64,000 nt of DNA. Origin: Adenanthera pavonina. Lineage: Eukaryota; Streptophyta; Magnoliopsida; Fabales; Fabaceae. Below the pieces are notes generated by a model. The model did not search any database. It was not told where the DNA came from and worked only from the letters and a program-made list of their open reading frames with translations. Position numbers and translations under genes: made by a program. The DNA lies in assembly GCA_026686845.1 (NCBI GenBank), contig JAIVEN010000015.1, forward strand, positions 24,471,501 to 24,535,500, written 5' to 3'. Positions 11,236-22,996 of the stretch are shown here, piece after piece (positions within the stretch are counted from its first letter, which is position 1; each line of letters begins with the position of its first letter).

Positions 11236-11574
11236 ATAATATCATAGGCCACTATTTGATGACTAACTTTATTTTGGTTAAGAGCTATTAACATATGTTA
11301 ATCATTTTTTTGTGTAACATATGTAGTATCTGCTGATTGATATCATCCAAACTGTATTTTGATGTAAGATATGCAATGTCTTACTTGGATGTTACATGAT
11401 TGTGAAATTGCCCTTTTTGTTATTATGAATGTAAGATAGCATCACTAGATGTAATGAAACCGATCCTCCCCCTACCTTCCAATATTTTGAAATATGGGTT
11501 CTCTTTGCTATCCTGTATGTGTAATTAAGTGACAACTAACTATTAAACTACAATTATGCTTCTCTTTTAGAAAA

Positions 11575-11815
11575 TTTGAATTTATATATTCATGAACATT
11601 TATATATATTAATATTATTATTTACATATTCATATATCTGTTAATATATCTATATATATTCATAAATACACATACATATATATATGTCTATATTTATACT
11701 TATATATAGATATAACTATATATATACACATTCTTATATTTATATATAGATATAAATATATATAGATATTCTTATCTAAATATATATATACATATTCTTA
11801 TATAGATATATAGTC
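11575..11815. repeat. TATA/ATAT low-complexity tract
   Basis: About 240 bp consist almost entirely of A and T with irregular TATATA and CATA runs (for example TATATATAGATATAACTATA). It separates the plus-strand Harbinger genes from the minus-strand remnants and has no coding content. Confidence 0.85.
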
Positions 11816-12044
11816 ATTGAAGAGATGCAAAACCAGTAGCTGTACAAGTAACTACAAATAACTTAATAGTCAAACAACAATCAACAGAGGCTGATAAACA
11901 TTTCTAGACTATTTAAATCAATTCAACTACAAAAGACATACAGTCACATACATTCTAAATTGTTTTAACTATGACAAAAGACATACTACACAAATTAAAA
12001 GCATAACAGACACACTAACTTCCCTACTAAACATCACAAATACA

Positions 12045-12455
12045 TTAGACCTTCAATAAACATACGAGCATAATTGAAATCATAACCCTAAACATGACAA
12101 GACCTCCTGAAGCCAAAGACTTGATTCCAGCAAATTCAACCTTATACTCCACCATTGTAGTTTTCATATCCATAATGTCTTATACACATTGCTCTATCTT
12201 CCAGATCAATTCATGATCTTCCAACTTTACCCCCTCATGATTATGAACTGCACTATCTATCTCATCATCATTCAGGGGTTCAAGCCATTTCCAAAATTTG
12301 CAATTATATTGCTTATGTCTAAAGTATAATCGATTTGGATTATCCTTAGATCTCGAAATATTGGTGGGTGGAATTTGACCGCATTTATAATAAGCTTTCC
12401 ATGCTCATACACCCTTTGAATAATTGTTTTCTCTAATACTACAGTTGCTTGTCAT
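12045..12455 (-). pseudogene. GRF-type zinc-finger protein remnant
   Basis: On minus from the Met at 12455 the frame reads through AYYKCGQIPP, then DNPNRLYFRHKQYNCKFWKW and LEPLNDDE. The NPxRxY/F...C.FW.W pattern matches the core of the GRF zinc finger, with the first Cys pair reduced. A helical region (HEGVKLEDHELIWKIEQCV) and a hydrophobic tail (LVMFRVMISIMLV) follow, as in plant GRF proteins that end in a coiled coil and a membrane-like segment. Two in-frame stops (after SKGV and after EQCV) break it. It lies next to a Myb/SANT exon on the same strand. Confidence 0.55.
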
Positions 12456-12848
12456 CTATGTCACACAACGGTCAGATAAATTCATGAATTTAAACCAAAC
12501 CAGAATATATAATATGAAATTGATTTGTTACAGAGGACTGCACAATTTGCTAAAACCACCATTACAACATGATGAGTTATACAAGTCTAATACATAGACT
12601 ACAATAGTTTTTCAACATCCAAAAATAACACTAAGTTACATAATCAAGTAGCCCCAAACAAATACCAATACAAACACACACATATCAATTTAGTTAAACA
12701 CACTACATAATTGCTTGAGGTAAGGAAATGGGTTGTTTCTCAATATGACAGCCCATGAGTGAACCTGACGATATATAGATAAACAAATGTCAAATGCACG
12801 AATGACTAATTTTGTATATTAAAAAAAATACTAAGTTAGCAAACTGAC

Positions 12849-13189
12849 CTCGATATATGCATTCCATACTTCCTCCATAGCTACAACTTGGTTGTTTGTA
12901 GGATCCCACTCAAAGCCATGTGCATTTGGCCCATATAGCATGTCCAATAGAAGATGACATGATGATTAATGTTCTTTATACAAGACTGTATATGAACACC
13001 ATTAATCCTAAATCTTGGGAGCATTTGTTCTATCATCACTTTCAAATAACTTAAGTAACTGTGCCTAAGGTAGTTGTCAATCTTATATCTTTCATGACAC
13101 AATTGAACCAAGCATTGAACAAGGACAGTATCCTCCTTAGGGGTCCAAACATGTTTTCTAGCTTGTGTAACAAATTGATCGTTGTCCAT
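12849..13189 (-). pseudogene. Second Myb/SANT-like exon, opposite strand
   Basis: Starting at MDNDQFVTQARK (13189) it reads HVWTPKEDTVLVQCLVQL, YLSYLKVMIEQMLP, HIQSCIKNI and then, after a one-base frame change near 12950, YGPNAHGFEWDPTNNQVVAM and EEVWNAYIE. This is the same Myb_DNA-bind_3 pattern as the plus-strand gene but diverged from it, so it belongs to a different copy. It ends at a donor-like GTCAG (about 12848). The following exon was not found. Confidence 0.65.
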
Positions 13190-13225
13190 TGCTGCAAATT
13201 CATTCCATAAAAACACAATTTTCAT

Positions 13226-14684
13226 TATTTGTGGGTTTGCTTATGACAGCCAAGAAGTTTTGGGTCTAACCATGACATCACTTTGTAGCTCCATACGTCT
13301 AATTTTTCTTTTTTTTCCAACTAAGATTTATATCATTTTTTTTTAACTCAACTTCAAATCATAAAGAATATGTTCACAAGCTAGTTTTCACATATGTTTA
13401 GACAAGACCTCACTTTTCAACAATTGGGCTTCGTTTCTTCTAGTAAAGAAAAAAGAAAGAAAACAAATATAAATCACCTTCCCCTTAATTTAAAAACAAG
13501 ACACCTTGAAACTATAGCCATCGATAAATAGCTCGGCCTCTCCCATCAAAACATGAACCACAAATGTGTTACCAAGTCTAGAGAAAGAAGCAAAAAGAAG
13601 AGTATGAAAACCCATATTTAACTTAGAAGCTCTTCATAGTGATTTGAAATCCAACTAACACAAACTGAATTTATTTATTTGCTTGGACTCAAAAGTGCAA
13701 GCAACATAATGTACGTGAAGTACTGAAAATTATCTTATTCTGATTTAGTTAGATTATTTTATGCAATATTATTTTGTTAGTTAGGCTCCTACTATCACAT
13801 ATTTTGAAATCAGTGAATCTTGGGATATCAAAGTCTGTTGATGTAATCTTCCTATTAGATTAAACAAGAAAAGCTCCAGATGAAAAACTGAACTCACTGA
13901 GCTATTCATCGGTGGCTATATTTTCAACCTGTCTCATGGCATGCTACTCAAGCCCTATAGTGAAGCATCATCAAATTGTGATCCACATGGTTATGGTTTA
14001 AATATATGTATATATACATATTTTTTTATACCAAATACAAATTACTCTACCTAAATAGGTCTATGGAAGCAATCATATTGAAAACAATGTGAGATTATGA
14101 AGCTTTCAGTTTTAGGAGACAAAGATTAAAACATAGCGTAATGTAGGGACACCATTCTTACATATCACCATCCAAATAAAGCGTAAAATGACCTCTCCCA
14201 CCAATTGCTAGAAAGTCAGTGGTACAGAGTGTGAAATGGTAGTTCACCCAAATACGAAGACCATAATATTGGTTCCCAAATGTCATGAAAGTCAACAAGA
14301 AGAAAAATAATGTGAATTCATGGGGGAAAGTCAAAAATAGAGAAGCAAAGATGACTATAAAAAGTAGCTAATCAACAACATTCATGATGTCCAAGGCATG
14401 AAAGTTACTAGATTTTTGGAAACCAAGCCCTAGGTATGGTTCTTCAAATTAGAGACACCTCAAACATTCTAAGAGGATCGATCGAAGTGGGTATCACAAT
14501 GTTGGATGTCAGTCCAAGTTGTTGACAAAGTTTGTTGTAGATTTCCACCAACAGACAAAATGAGGAACACGACGCTGGTTCTAGGTTTCAATGAGATGCA
14601 ATGTTTGCTTGATTCTTTTAAACATTATACAGATAATAAGTTTTTTTTTGCTAGGGGTATAATTATCTTTTCATTTATTATTTT
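13226..14684. other. Unassigned AT-rich stretch
   Basis: No domain, terminal repeat or RNA gene is recognised. The missing C-terminal part of the hAT transposase is not visible here. Confidence 0.5.
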
Positions 14685-16522
14685 TTATCTTTTCATCTTT
14701 TCATTTGCTAGGTTGAATTTCTGTAGATATTGAAGAAGCTTGTGCTCGACTAAAATAATCCTCTTTAGCATGATATTTTCTACCTCAATCATCATTTGTG
14801 TATATTGAGGACCTAAGTAGTTAGCATCAAACAAATCAAGCACTACATCCCACAACCTTTTATGATCATGAAAGTCCTTGTCATTACCATAAAAGAAAGC
14901 AGGATTCAAGAAATATGTTGCAGCATGAAGATCATTTTTCAAATACTTATTCCATTGAGCTTTAATCAAATTTGTATAAGGCTTATATAATTCTTTATTA
15001 TTACGAAATGTCCCCTTGACTGCATTTTTAGCCCTCAGCATGCCATCATAAACATAGCCTAAAGAAGGCTTCTCATCTGAATCAACAATTGTCAACAATC
15101 TTATAAGGGGGACCACAACCTGCACAATTAATGTACAATCATCCCAAAACTTACTATCTAAGACAACTTCACTAAATAGTTTACCAGGTATGGTCCTTGA
15201 TAACTTATGAGCCTGGAAATGTTGATCTATAGCCAAGGCTTGCAAGTGATGCTTGTGCTCAACTATACTTTTCAATGTTATAAATGTAGTACCAAATATG
15301 GTTAGTCCTGGACGCATAATTTCCTTCCATCCATCCTTATTCCTAAGCCATGACAAGAAAACTATATGGTTGTATACAAATATAGTTATCTCTGATGCTT
15401 TAGAGGCAAGAGAAGCAATATGAAGTAAGCTGCAAATATCTTTCAAAAGAAGATTCAAACAATGTGCAGCACAAGGTGACCAATAAATATTCTTATATTT
15501 TTCATGAATCAATTTGCCACAAGCTTGATAATTGGCCACATTATCAGTCACTACATGCACAATGTTTGAAGGACCAACCCATTGGATGACATCATGGAAC
15601 AAATTAAATAAAGTCTTTGCATCCTTAACCAAATCAGAAGGATCAATAGATTTCACAAAAACTATGCCTGCAGGGGAATAAACTAAAAAGTTTATCAAGG
15701 TCTGCTGCCTTATGTCAGTCCAAACATAAGCTATAAGAGTACAACCAGTTGATGCCTAGTTAGAACGATGACTATCAATCACTAATTGGCATTCTTTTTA
15801 CAAGCTTGCAATAAATAAGCTCTTGTTTCATGATAAGTTGGGCCTTTGAACCTAGGCCCTATTGTAGCAATTGCATCAATAGCATCTTGAAAGAATGAAT
15901 TATTTACCACATTAAATGGAACACAACTGAAGTACATCCACTCGGCAATGGCCATTTTTGCATGGTTTTGTGCTTCTTTACTTACAAACACACTTCTGAG
16001 ACTTGGCTGAGCATTTGAAGTTGTTCTTGGGGCAAAATATTTTTCAACCCCGCTTATGGCTTTTCTTTTCCCACTTATAGGAGGAACAATACTAATTGGA
16101 GTAGTTTGAATACTTCCTTCACTATTACCATGGCCACAGTCTTCAACCACATCATCAAGCCTCTTTTTAATTTGAACTTCTTTCAAGTTTGCTTGCATTC
16201 GATTGCGAACATCATGAGGAACCTTTTTACATGAAGCTATTTGACCAGAAATCCTAGCAAGATGTTGTTTCATCCTATTTATCCCCCCTCCTTTATAGGA
16301 ATTTAAACAAAATAAGCATGTGTATACATTGTTCTTTCCTTCTTTCTTAAGAGAAAAATACTCCCACATAAGATCACTCTTCCCACGAAATGATGAAGCA
16401 GTAGTTGATTGTTTAGATGAAGCATCGGTGCTACTTCCATCATTATTGGGGTTGGGATTGGGATTGGGAGTGGGAGTAGGAGTGTCTTCCTCCCTAATAT
16501 TGGATGCAGGCGAACTATCCAT
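14685..16522 (-). pseudogene. hAT transposase with BED finger and DUF659 region, C-terminus lost
   Basis: From the Met at 16522 there is an acidic/Ser-rich start with a (Pro-Asn) run, then a BED zinc finger (WEYFSLKKEGKNNVYTCLFC with CX2C, then INRMKQHLA and the final Cys). After a basic linker comes KMAIAEWMYFSCVPFNVVNN. A short region with stops (about 15700-15790) follows, then the DUF659 block: VYSPAGIVFVKSIDPSD, IVHVVTDNVANYQACGKLIH and YWSPCAAHCLNLLLKDI. The frame runs to NLANEKMKR and stops at 14685. The hAT C-terminal dimerisation domain is missing, and the middle stops prevent a full protein. Confidence 0.85.
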
Positions 16523-17655
16523 AATAGTGAAAGCTATAAAATAAAATCATTCATTCCATGTATTAGACATGTACACTATATCATTATCATACATTCAGCC
16601 GCATTCCATGTATAAGACAACAACAATGGGAACAAAAAAATTCATTCCACTCACAAGAAGCTCACTTATATTAGGCTCTATAGCAATTTCAAACGTGTAA
16701 ACCCATATCATGGTATAACAAAAATAGAACAAAGAGAATGAAAGCAGAACAAGCAACACTCATATCACGGTATAAAACTCACAAGTCACAACACAAAATA
16801 AAGAAATAGAATGAAAGGAATGAAAAATTGAAAACAGAGAAGTATATCACGGTATAACAGAGCAAGAATATCACGGTATAACATGAACATACCAATACCA
16901 TAACATCCTCAACAACACAACAAGAATTTGAGTTTTGAAAATAAAGAAATTAACGATTCTATGGCATCCTCAAAATCATAGAGCAGGAAACACAAAAAAA
17001 AAATTACAAGGAGAACGGATAAGGTCATGGCAAGAGCAGAAAGGAATAAGGAGCAAAGGAAACTTACATCTGATGACCAACCGAGTGAAATCAAACAAAG
17101 GTACTGCACTGATGCTGGGATTTATGAGAAGTTGGGACTGCTGCACCGGTGATGAGAAATCCAGCGAAATTGATGAAGAAATGAGCAATCCAGCACCGTA
17201 GCAATGACAGGATCTACTTCAATTAGATGAGACATCAGCGAAGGAGGATTGATGACAGAGGAAAGAGGAAGGGCTGTGTTAGGGCTCCAAATCGAGCACA
17301 GGACTCACTGACGAGAGGAGAGGATCGAAGATGAAGGTCGAAGGAAGTCTATTCTATACACCTAATTGGGAAAGACCGAAAGAATAATGATAAAAAAAAA
17401 AAACCAAATGACCTCGTTTGGTCGCTTTTTTTTTTTAAATAAAAATTCTACACTAAACGACATCGTTTGGTGTCTCTTTTTAATTAAAAAAAATTGTATG
17501 TTATGTGAACCGGTTGAACCTCCTCAACCTTTGGTTTGCCTGGTTCACAGCCGGTTCTCTTCGGTCCCCAAATCCCTCGGTTCCCCTCCCTTCCCAAACT
17601 GGACATGGCCCCGGTTCCTAGTCTGATCGGTCTGTCCGATCCGATTCTGATAACC
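16523..17655 (-). mobile_element. 5' leader and terminal region of the hAT element
   Basis: Upstream of the transposase (to the right) lies a non-coding leader with four copies of ATATCACGGTATAAC-like sequence (about 16705, 16762, 16845, 16867). Beyond it, 17490-17655 is rich in CCGGTT/GGTTC/CGGTCC words and ends near ATAACCATGG. Such subterminal GGTTC-type clusters are common at the ends of plant hAT elements. The exact terminal repeat and the 8-bp duplication could not be confirmed because the other end is missing. Confidence 0.5.
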
Positions 17656-17659
17656 ATGG

Positions 17660-19330
17660 TAAATGCTTATATGTCATATTCTTAAAATATTTTTTAGGCA
17701 CACTATTTTCAAAAATGTTTGATTGCATAATATTTCAATAATATCTTCCATGATTAACTATATTAATTTTATATAGAATAACATACTATAACCACCACGG
17801 ATGGACCTGAAGTAAAGTAGTAGGGCCCAATTATATATATATGTTAAAAATTTTCTCTCTATAAGATAAAGTATCAGCTTGGTAAGAGTGGAACAATTAG
17901 TTTTTTAGGCCAATATTTATATGAAGAATGTTGGAGGAAAATATTTTTTTTGGGGGAAAGACGATATGTCCAATATTTTACCTTAATTATAGAGACTTTC
18001 TCTCTATTTTAAAAATATACACTTTAATCCAATCCATAAACACCTTTAGAAATATTATTAAATAATTCTAAAATAATATTTACTAATTTATATTCTGATT
18101 TTTTTTGGGGGGGGGGGGTTGGGGGCTAAATTATGGAACAATTAGCTTTTTCGCCAATATTTATATTGAAAATTTTGGAGGAAGAAAAAAATATTTTTTG
18201 GGAGGTATCTATTATTTTACCTTAATTACAAAAACCTCCCCTATATTTAAAAAATATACTTTAGTTCAATCTGTTAATACTGTTAGGAATATTTTTAAAA
18301 GGTTCTAAAATTTTCATTAATTTTTTGACCAATGTACATTTAATTAAGTGTGTTTAAAATTTACAATATAAATTATATAATTATATTATTTTTTAATTTG
18401 GTGAAAAAATTTAAAAATATACATGTTTAAAATATTTTTAAGAGATGTTAGAACAAATTACTAAATAAATAAGTTTAAATAAATGTCTTACAAATTAAAA
18501 AATGAAAAATAAATCAACTTTCTAATATGATCAAAATTATTAAAATTTATAATATAGTAAAAAGTCTAAAAATTAAAATATATGTATTAGTATTTTTTTG
18601 GTTAACATTTAAATGATTTTGAAATATTATTTACTTAATATGAGTATTTTGATCCAAAAAAGTTTAATAATGTGATTTAATGGTCAATAAACAGTTGAAT
18701 GGATGAAAATTGAATCTAAAAAATATAATGGAGGTTTGTGTAATATACATTTTGATTTTAGGGGAGGTTTATATATTTTTTCAAAATAGAAGGATGATAT
18801 AATTAATTAAGATAAAATAGAGGGGATGTTATTGTATTTTAATCTTTTATTTATTTTAAAATATTCTATTGATAAATACTACAAAATGCAATTTCAAATT
18901 TATACATTGGAAACAAATTTAATTCAAATCCTCTATATTCATAAAAATGAATATATATCATAATTTGCTTTCGTTATAATTTTAATTTTAAAGGAATTTT
19001 TTTATTAAGTCAAAATACTTTTGCTCAAATAATTTTCTTCACCTAAGCAAAATTATTTTCTCAATTTCAAGCAAAAGACAACAAAATTTACGTTTCAAAC
19101 AATAAACCTAATCACAAATCTCGTGTTTGCTTTCATTGCTATACCAATTAACACAAATCCCATGTTTGCTTTCATTGCTATATCATAAGCTTCATAAGAA
19201 AATGCCAGCAGATGATGATGAGTCATTATCACTAAGTGAGCATTTTATCCCATCCTTTGATAACCTATCAAATTTAAGCTGCAATTGATTTCACACATAG
19301 GGAGAGAAATTAAAATGAACAATTTATCGC
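17660..19330. repeat. AT-rich non-coding region with a diverged direct duplication
   Basis: 17889-18073 and 18135-18310 are diverged direct copies: both start GGAACAATTAG, share CCAATATTTATAT, TTTTACCTTAATTA and TAGGAATATT or its variant, and end TTCTAAAA. A T8G12 run lies between them (18099-18118). A 39-bp pair at 19113-19186 repeats TGTTTGCTTTCATTGCTATA. No genes are visible. Confidence 0.75.
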
Positions 19331-19720
19331 ACAAAAATTCCCTTATTTATATTTTCATCAGTATAAGCAAAGTGGATTAATACAATACAGATTACAATCA
19401 ACACTGTTGTGCCACAAACAAAATCCTCCAAGTTAGCAAACCCATACAATTCAAAGAAAGTAAATATGAGAAAATACATTCTCCCCCTCTCGAAAACTTT
19501 AGTGCATCAATTTGAAAATGTAATAAAATAATCTCATGTTCTCTGGAAAATGAAGAACCCTTCATGATGAAACTGGAAAGTTAACATATAGATTAAGTTT
19601 CTTCTAAACAATGGTGGGATAATTTGTTACATTTTAAAAATGATGTGTTATAGTTGTAATTAAGCAAAGCTCAAGAGGGTAAAATAATGCACTTTCTTCA
19701 AAAATGAAAAGAAAAACTAC

Positions 19721-19915
19721 TTAGGTTGATTTCATGTTGAATTGAAAAGCATTCACTGTCATTCCTCCGTCAACTATAACAATTTGTCCATTGATGTAGG
19801 AGGCAGCAAGTAGGCAAAGGAAAGCCACTAAGGATGACACATCATGTGCTTCTGCTACTCGCTCTATAGGAGTTCGGCTCAGCACTTCATTCACAACCTT
19901 TTTGTCTTCAATCAA
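19721..19915 (-). pseudogene. Last exon of a tropinone-reductase-like SDR
   Basis: After an acceptor (GATCACAG, minus) the exon reads LIEDKKVVNEVLSRTPIERV, then SSLVAFLCLLAASYINGQIV and VDGGMTVNAF, ending at a stop at 19721. This is the C-terminal signature of the plant tropinone-reductase-like short-chain dehydrogenase/reductase family, which reduces ketones with NADPH in the cytosol. The exon itself is unbroken. The exons that should carry the NNAG, Ser and YxxxK catalytic motifs are not found between it and exon 1, so the gene is probably dead. It could alternatively be a gene with very diverged middle exons that I failed to see. Confidence 0.75.
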
Positions 19916-20949
19916 CTGTGATCAAAGGTAAAACCATGATCAGGAACCTATTTTTTCGAAGCATATTATCATCTTATTATATACACAAGAACAAATAGAA
20001 GTTGGGCACTCCCTGAAACTATATATATATACACATACATGAAAACATTTTAATAGACTATAGCACAACAAATAACACACACAGGTGATCAGGAATAAGC
20101 AATATATATCTGCAAAAGTTTTAACCATAAATGATCCATTGTTAGTTCATTTTAGTTTAATTTAGTGGCTTCTTGATATATTCAAGTATTTAACCCTACT
20201 GATAGTAATTTTGTTGCTACGGACATATATGGAGTTAAGTACATGGAAGAAAATGAGCGAAACAAACAACTTAGCATAATGTGTGTGACTCATCCCCACA
20301 TGAAAACAAAATAGATTTTGGTACAATGGAATCAAAACAATTCCCGGGTGTTGAGAACACTTAAAATCTGAATCACTCCCTGATTGATTCCTGATGATCC
20401 TATGAAGAAGCAGGAATGTAAGAGCATCAAAAGCAAATAATGTATTGATAAATTTGTTCACAAGGGAAAACACTACTTAACAAGATGGAATCATATACTA
20501 TCAACAGTTGGCATTGAATTAAATTAAAATAGATTAGTTCAGAGTTTACACCAACACAATAAAAGAAGAAAGTTGACCTTGTATACTCCATTTTTGGCTT
20601 TCTCACATTTATTCTGACATTGTTCACCTAAAGTTCACACTATGTTGTATAATTCATGCATCTCAATTCCCCCAGTTAAAATCAACTTTTTGAGTGCTAT
20701 TCTAGAAATGATGTCTTGCTTAATTATAATAAGGGAAACAAATTAGGAGTATATATATTCGAAACTTACAACTTGAATCAATTTTATAGACGTACTAAAT
20801 TATTAAAAAATAGAAATGGCTAAGTTGTATGTATATCACATCATCTAATTAATTTATTTTGGCAGAAATAAAAATTGGTATTCAAGACACACTAGAAGCA
20901 TCAGTTCAGTTTTAGCAAGATGTCCTACAGCAAAAAATAAAGTGTCTAA

Positions 20950-21865
20950 TAGCCTGTTCGGTTCAAATTTGAAGGGGTAATGTAATGTAAATGGGATTAC
21001 ATTACATGGGTGGCTATGTTTGGTTTATTGAATTACAAGAATATAGGATTACACTTGTGAAGCCAAACACTCCTTTAAATGTAAATGACAAACCTGTCCT
21101 AAAGCTATGTATTGCATATTACATAGGTGTAAATATGAGTAAAAGACAATACTGCCCTTGTGAAACAACAAAATTACAATCTTATCATCCATTTTAATTG
21201 GACACTCTCCTTCTAAACCCGTCGCCGGATTCAATGATGCCTTAGATAGAGAAACCTGTTACTGGATTCAATGATGCCGAGGATAGAGAAACTCATCGCC
21301 GATCTGGGTCTGTTCTTCCTAATCTTTTTTTATGGCAACCAATGCAGCTCTTTGTCAGATTTGCTTTACTGGATTTAGTTTGACATTAAACCTCAGGCTG
21401 TAAAACTCCAGATCTATGGCAACGCCAAATTTGAATGCCAGTGTGCTTCGACCTTCATCCACCGTTGAATGCCTAGCAAAGATGATGACAATGCTTCGAC
21501 CTTTGATTTGGGTTTCGATTTCTTCTTCCTTCATGAATGCGTTTTCAAATCTGGTTTTGATTTTGTTCATTTTTTTCTGTTCTGGTGATAAGCATGGTTG
21601 ATCGGTGACAAAGATACCAGTGATAGTGATGGTGACACCAGGAAGAAGAAAGAGTAGGAGGGGATGGATTTTTTTTTAAAAAATTTAGGGGCATTTTAGT
21701 CTTCTTCATTTTATTTGTGTTTAATTAAATATAAAAAATAAATCTATTTCCTTCCTCCTCAATATTTTACCAAACAAACTCTCTTATATTTTATTTACAT
21801 TACATTTCTTTACATCCCTTCCTATTACATCCTCTTACCCCCTTGTAATTGAACCAAATGTACAG
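20950..21865. mobile_element. Non-autonomous PIF/Harbinger-type element (about 0.9 kb)
   Basis: The two ends are imperfect inverted repeats: the left carries TGTTCGGTTCAA...GGGGTAATG, the reverse complement of the right carries CATTTGGTTCAA...GGGGGTAAG. TAA flanks both sides (20947-20949 and 21866-21868), as for Harbinger insertions. No transposase is encoded. It lies in the interval where the SDR middle exons would be expected. Confidence 0.55.
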
Positions 21866-22427
21866 TAAATGCATTTTGGAACGTAGGACAGGACTTACAG
21901 GAATGCTTATCTTGCCATTAAATTTAGAAGCCACTTGTTTAGTAAGCTTCTGTCTTTGGGGTCAAGAAGATACATCACAAACCAACCTATAAACCATAAA
22001 GCCCTTATCTTGCTACTCCTTCGAGCATTTGTTGAGCTTTGATTCAGTCCTAGAACAAGTGTACACAGTAGCACCAAACTAAGCTAAATCCACCACCACA
22101 GCATGCTTGAACACCAAATTAGAGAAATCCAATATTAAAGAACTAATTAAATTCAAAGTACTTCCAGGAAATTAGGTAAAAGAAGATATAAAAACATATA
22201 GTATATATATTTAGAAAATGGTCAAATTATTTTGTTGGCAAAATCTAGAAATATATTATATGTTAGTAAAAATGTAGTAACGGGTAATATTAATAAGATA
22301 AGTGTAAGGCTTCAATGCAATAAGCATAGAGGAAAGTGTAAATATGGTGGTTGATGGTGGGATCCCAGAATAGTGAAAATGAAGTACAAAGTAAAAGAAT
22401 GAGAAAGAGAAGGGACAAGGGTTGAAC

Positions 22428-22522
22428 CCAATTCCTTGAGTACCTCCAGTGACAGGAGCAGTCATGTCCTGGAGGGACCATCTGGGGGCAATCATGTTGA
22501 TGTTGCTCTCTACTCTCACCAT
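22428..22522 (-). pseudogene. First exon of the tropinone-reductase-like SDR
   Basis: From the Met at 22522 it reads into PRWSLQDMTAPVTGGTQGIG, the N-terminal TGxxxGIG dinucleotide-binding motif of SDRs with the RWSL lead typical of tropinone-reductase-like proteins. Coding similarity ends at GGAATTGG|GTTCAA (22428), a GT donor at the position where these genes usually have intron 1. The next recognisable exon on this strand is the last one (19721-19915). The exon is intact, but a Ty3 element now begins 88 bp upstream. Confidence 0.7.
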
Positions 22523-22604
22523 TATTGACTTCCTAGATCTGATCTTGATCTATCCCTTTCAACTCTCTACTGACTTTATAGAAAGTGATGATTTCTTTCT
22601 CTTT

Positions 22605-22609
22605 CTTTC
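22605..22609. other. Left target-site duplication (CTTTC) of the Ty3 element
   Basis: It matches CTTTC at 30696-30700 at the other end of the element. Both lie in pyrimidine-rich sequence, so the match is supportive but not unique. Confidence 0.55.
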
Positions 22610-22996
22610 TATTATGAACCTGCAAAAAAAAAAAAAGATTAGAAAACAATCCAATAGTAGAATAAGAAGGAGTCTAGTCTTATTCAAACATGAAAAGACT
22701 CCGGATACAGAGCATTGAAGGGACTCATAAGGGAAAAAAGACGAAAATCTGAAGGAGTAGTACAGAAGGAAATCTCATAAGGAAAGATGCTTAGAGGAAA
22801 TATTCAACGAATTCCATAACCCCCTTCTAACAGCTCATTCTCTACTTAAGCCTTCTCATTCTCACGCACATTTCATGTATTTTTTCTCATTTTGTTGCTA
22901 TGCCTTAACCCACTTGGTGCTACCTCTGCATACCTTTCCCAGTTTTGCATATTCTCTACCACTTATCCTTGACACATACTAGAAGGAATTATCATA
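22610..22996 (-). mobile_element. 3' LTR of the Ty3 chromovirus
   Basis: It is collinear with 30314-30695 along its whole length (shared GAAGGGACTCATAAGGGAAA, CTGAAGGAGTAGTAC, CCTTCTAACAGCTCA). It ends next to the polypurine tract, which makes it the 3' copy of a minus-strand element. Confidence 0.85.
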
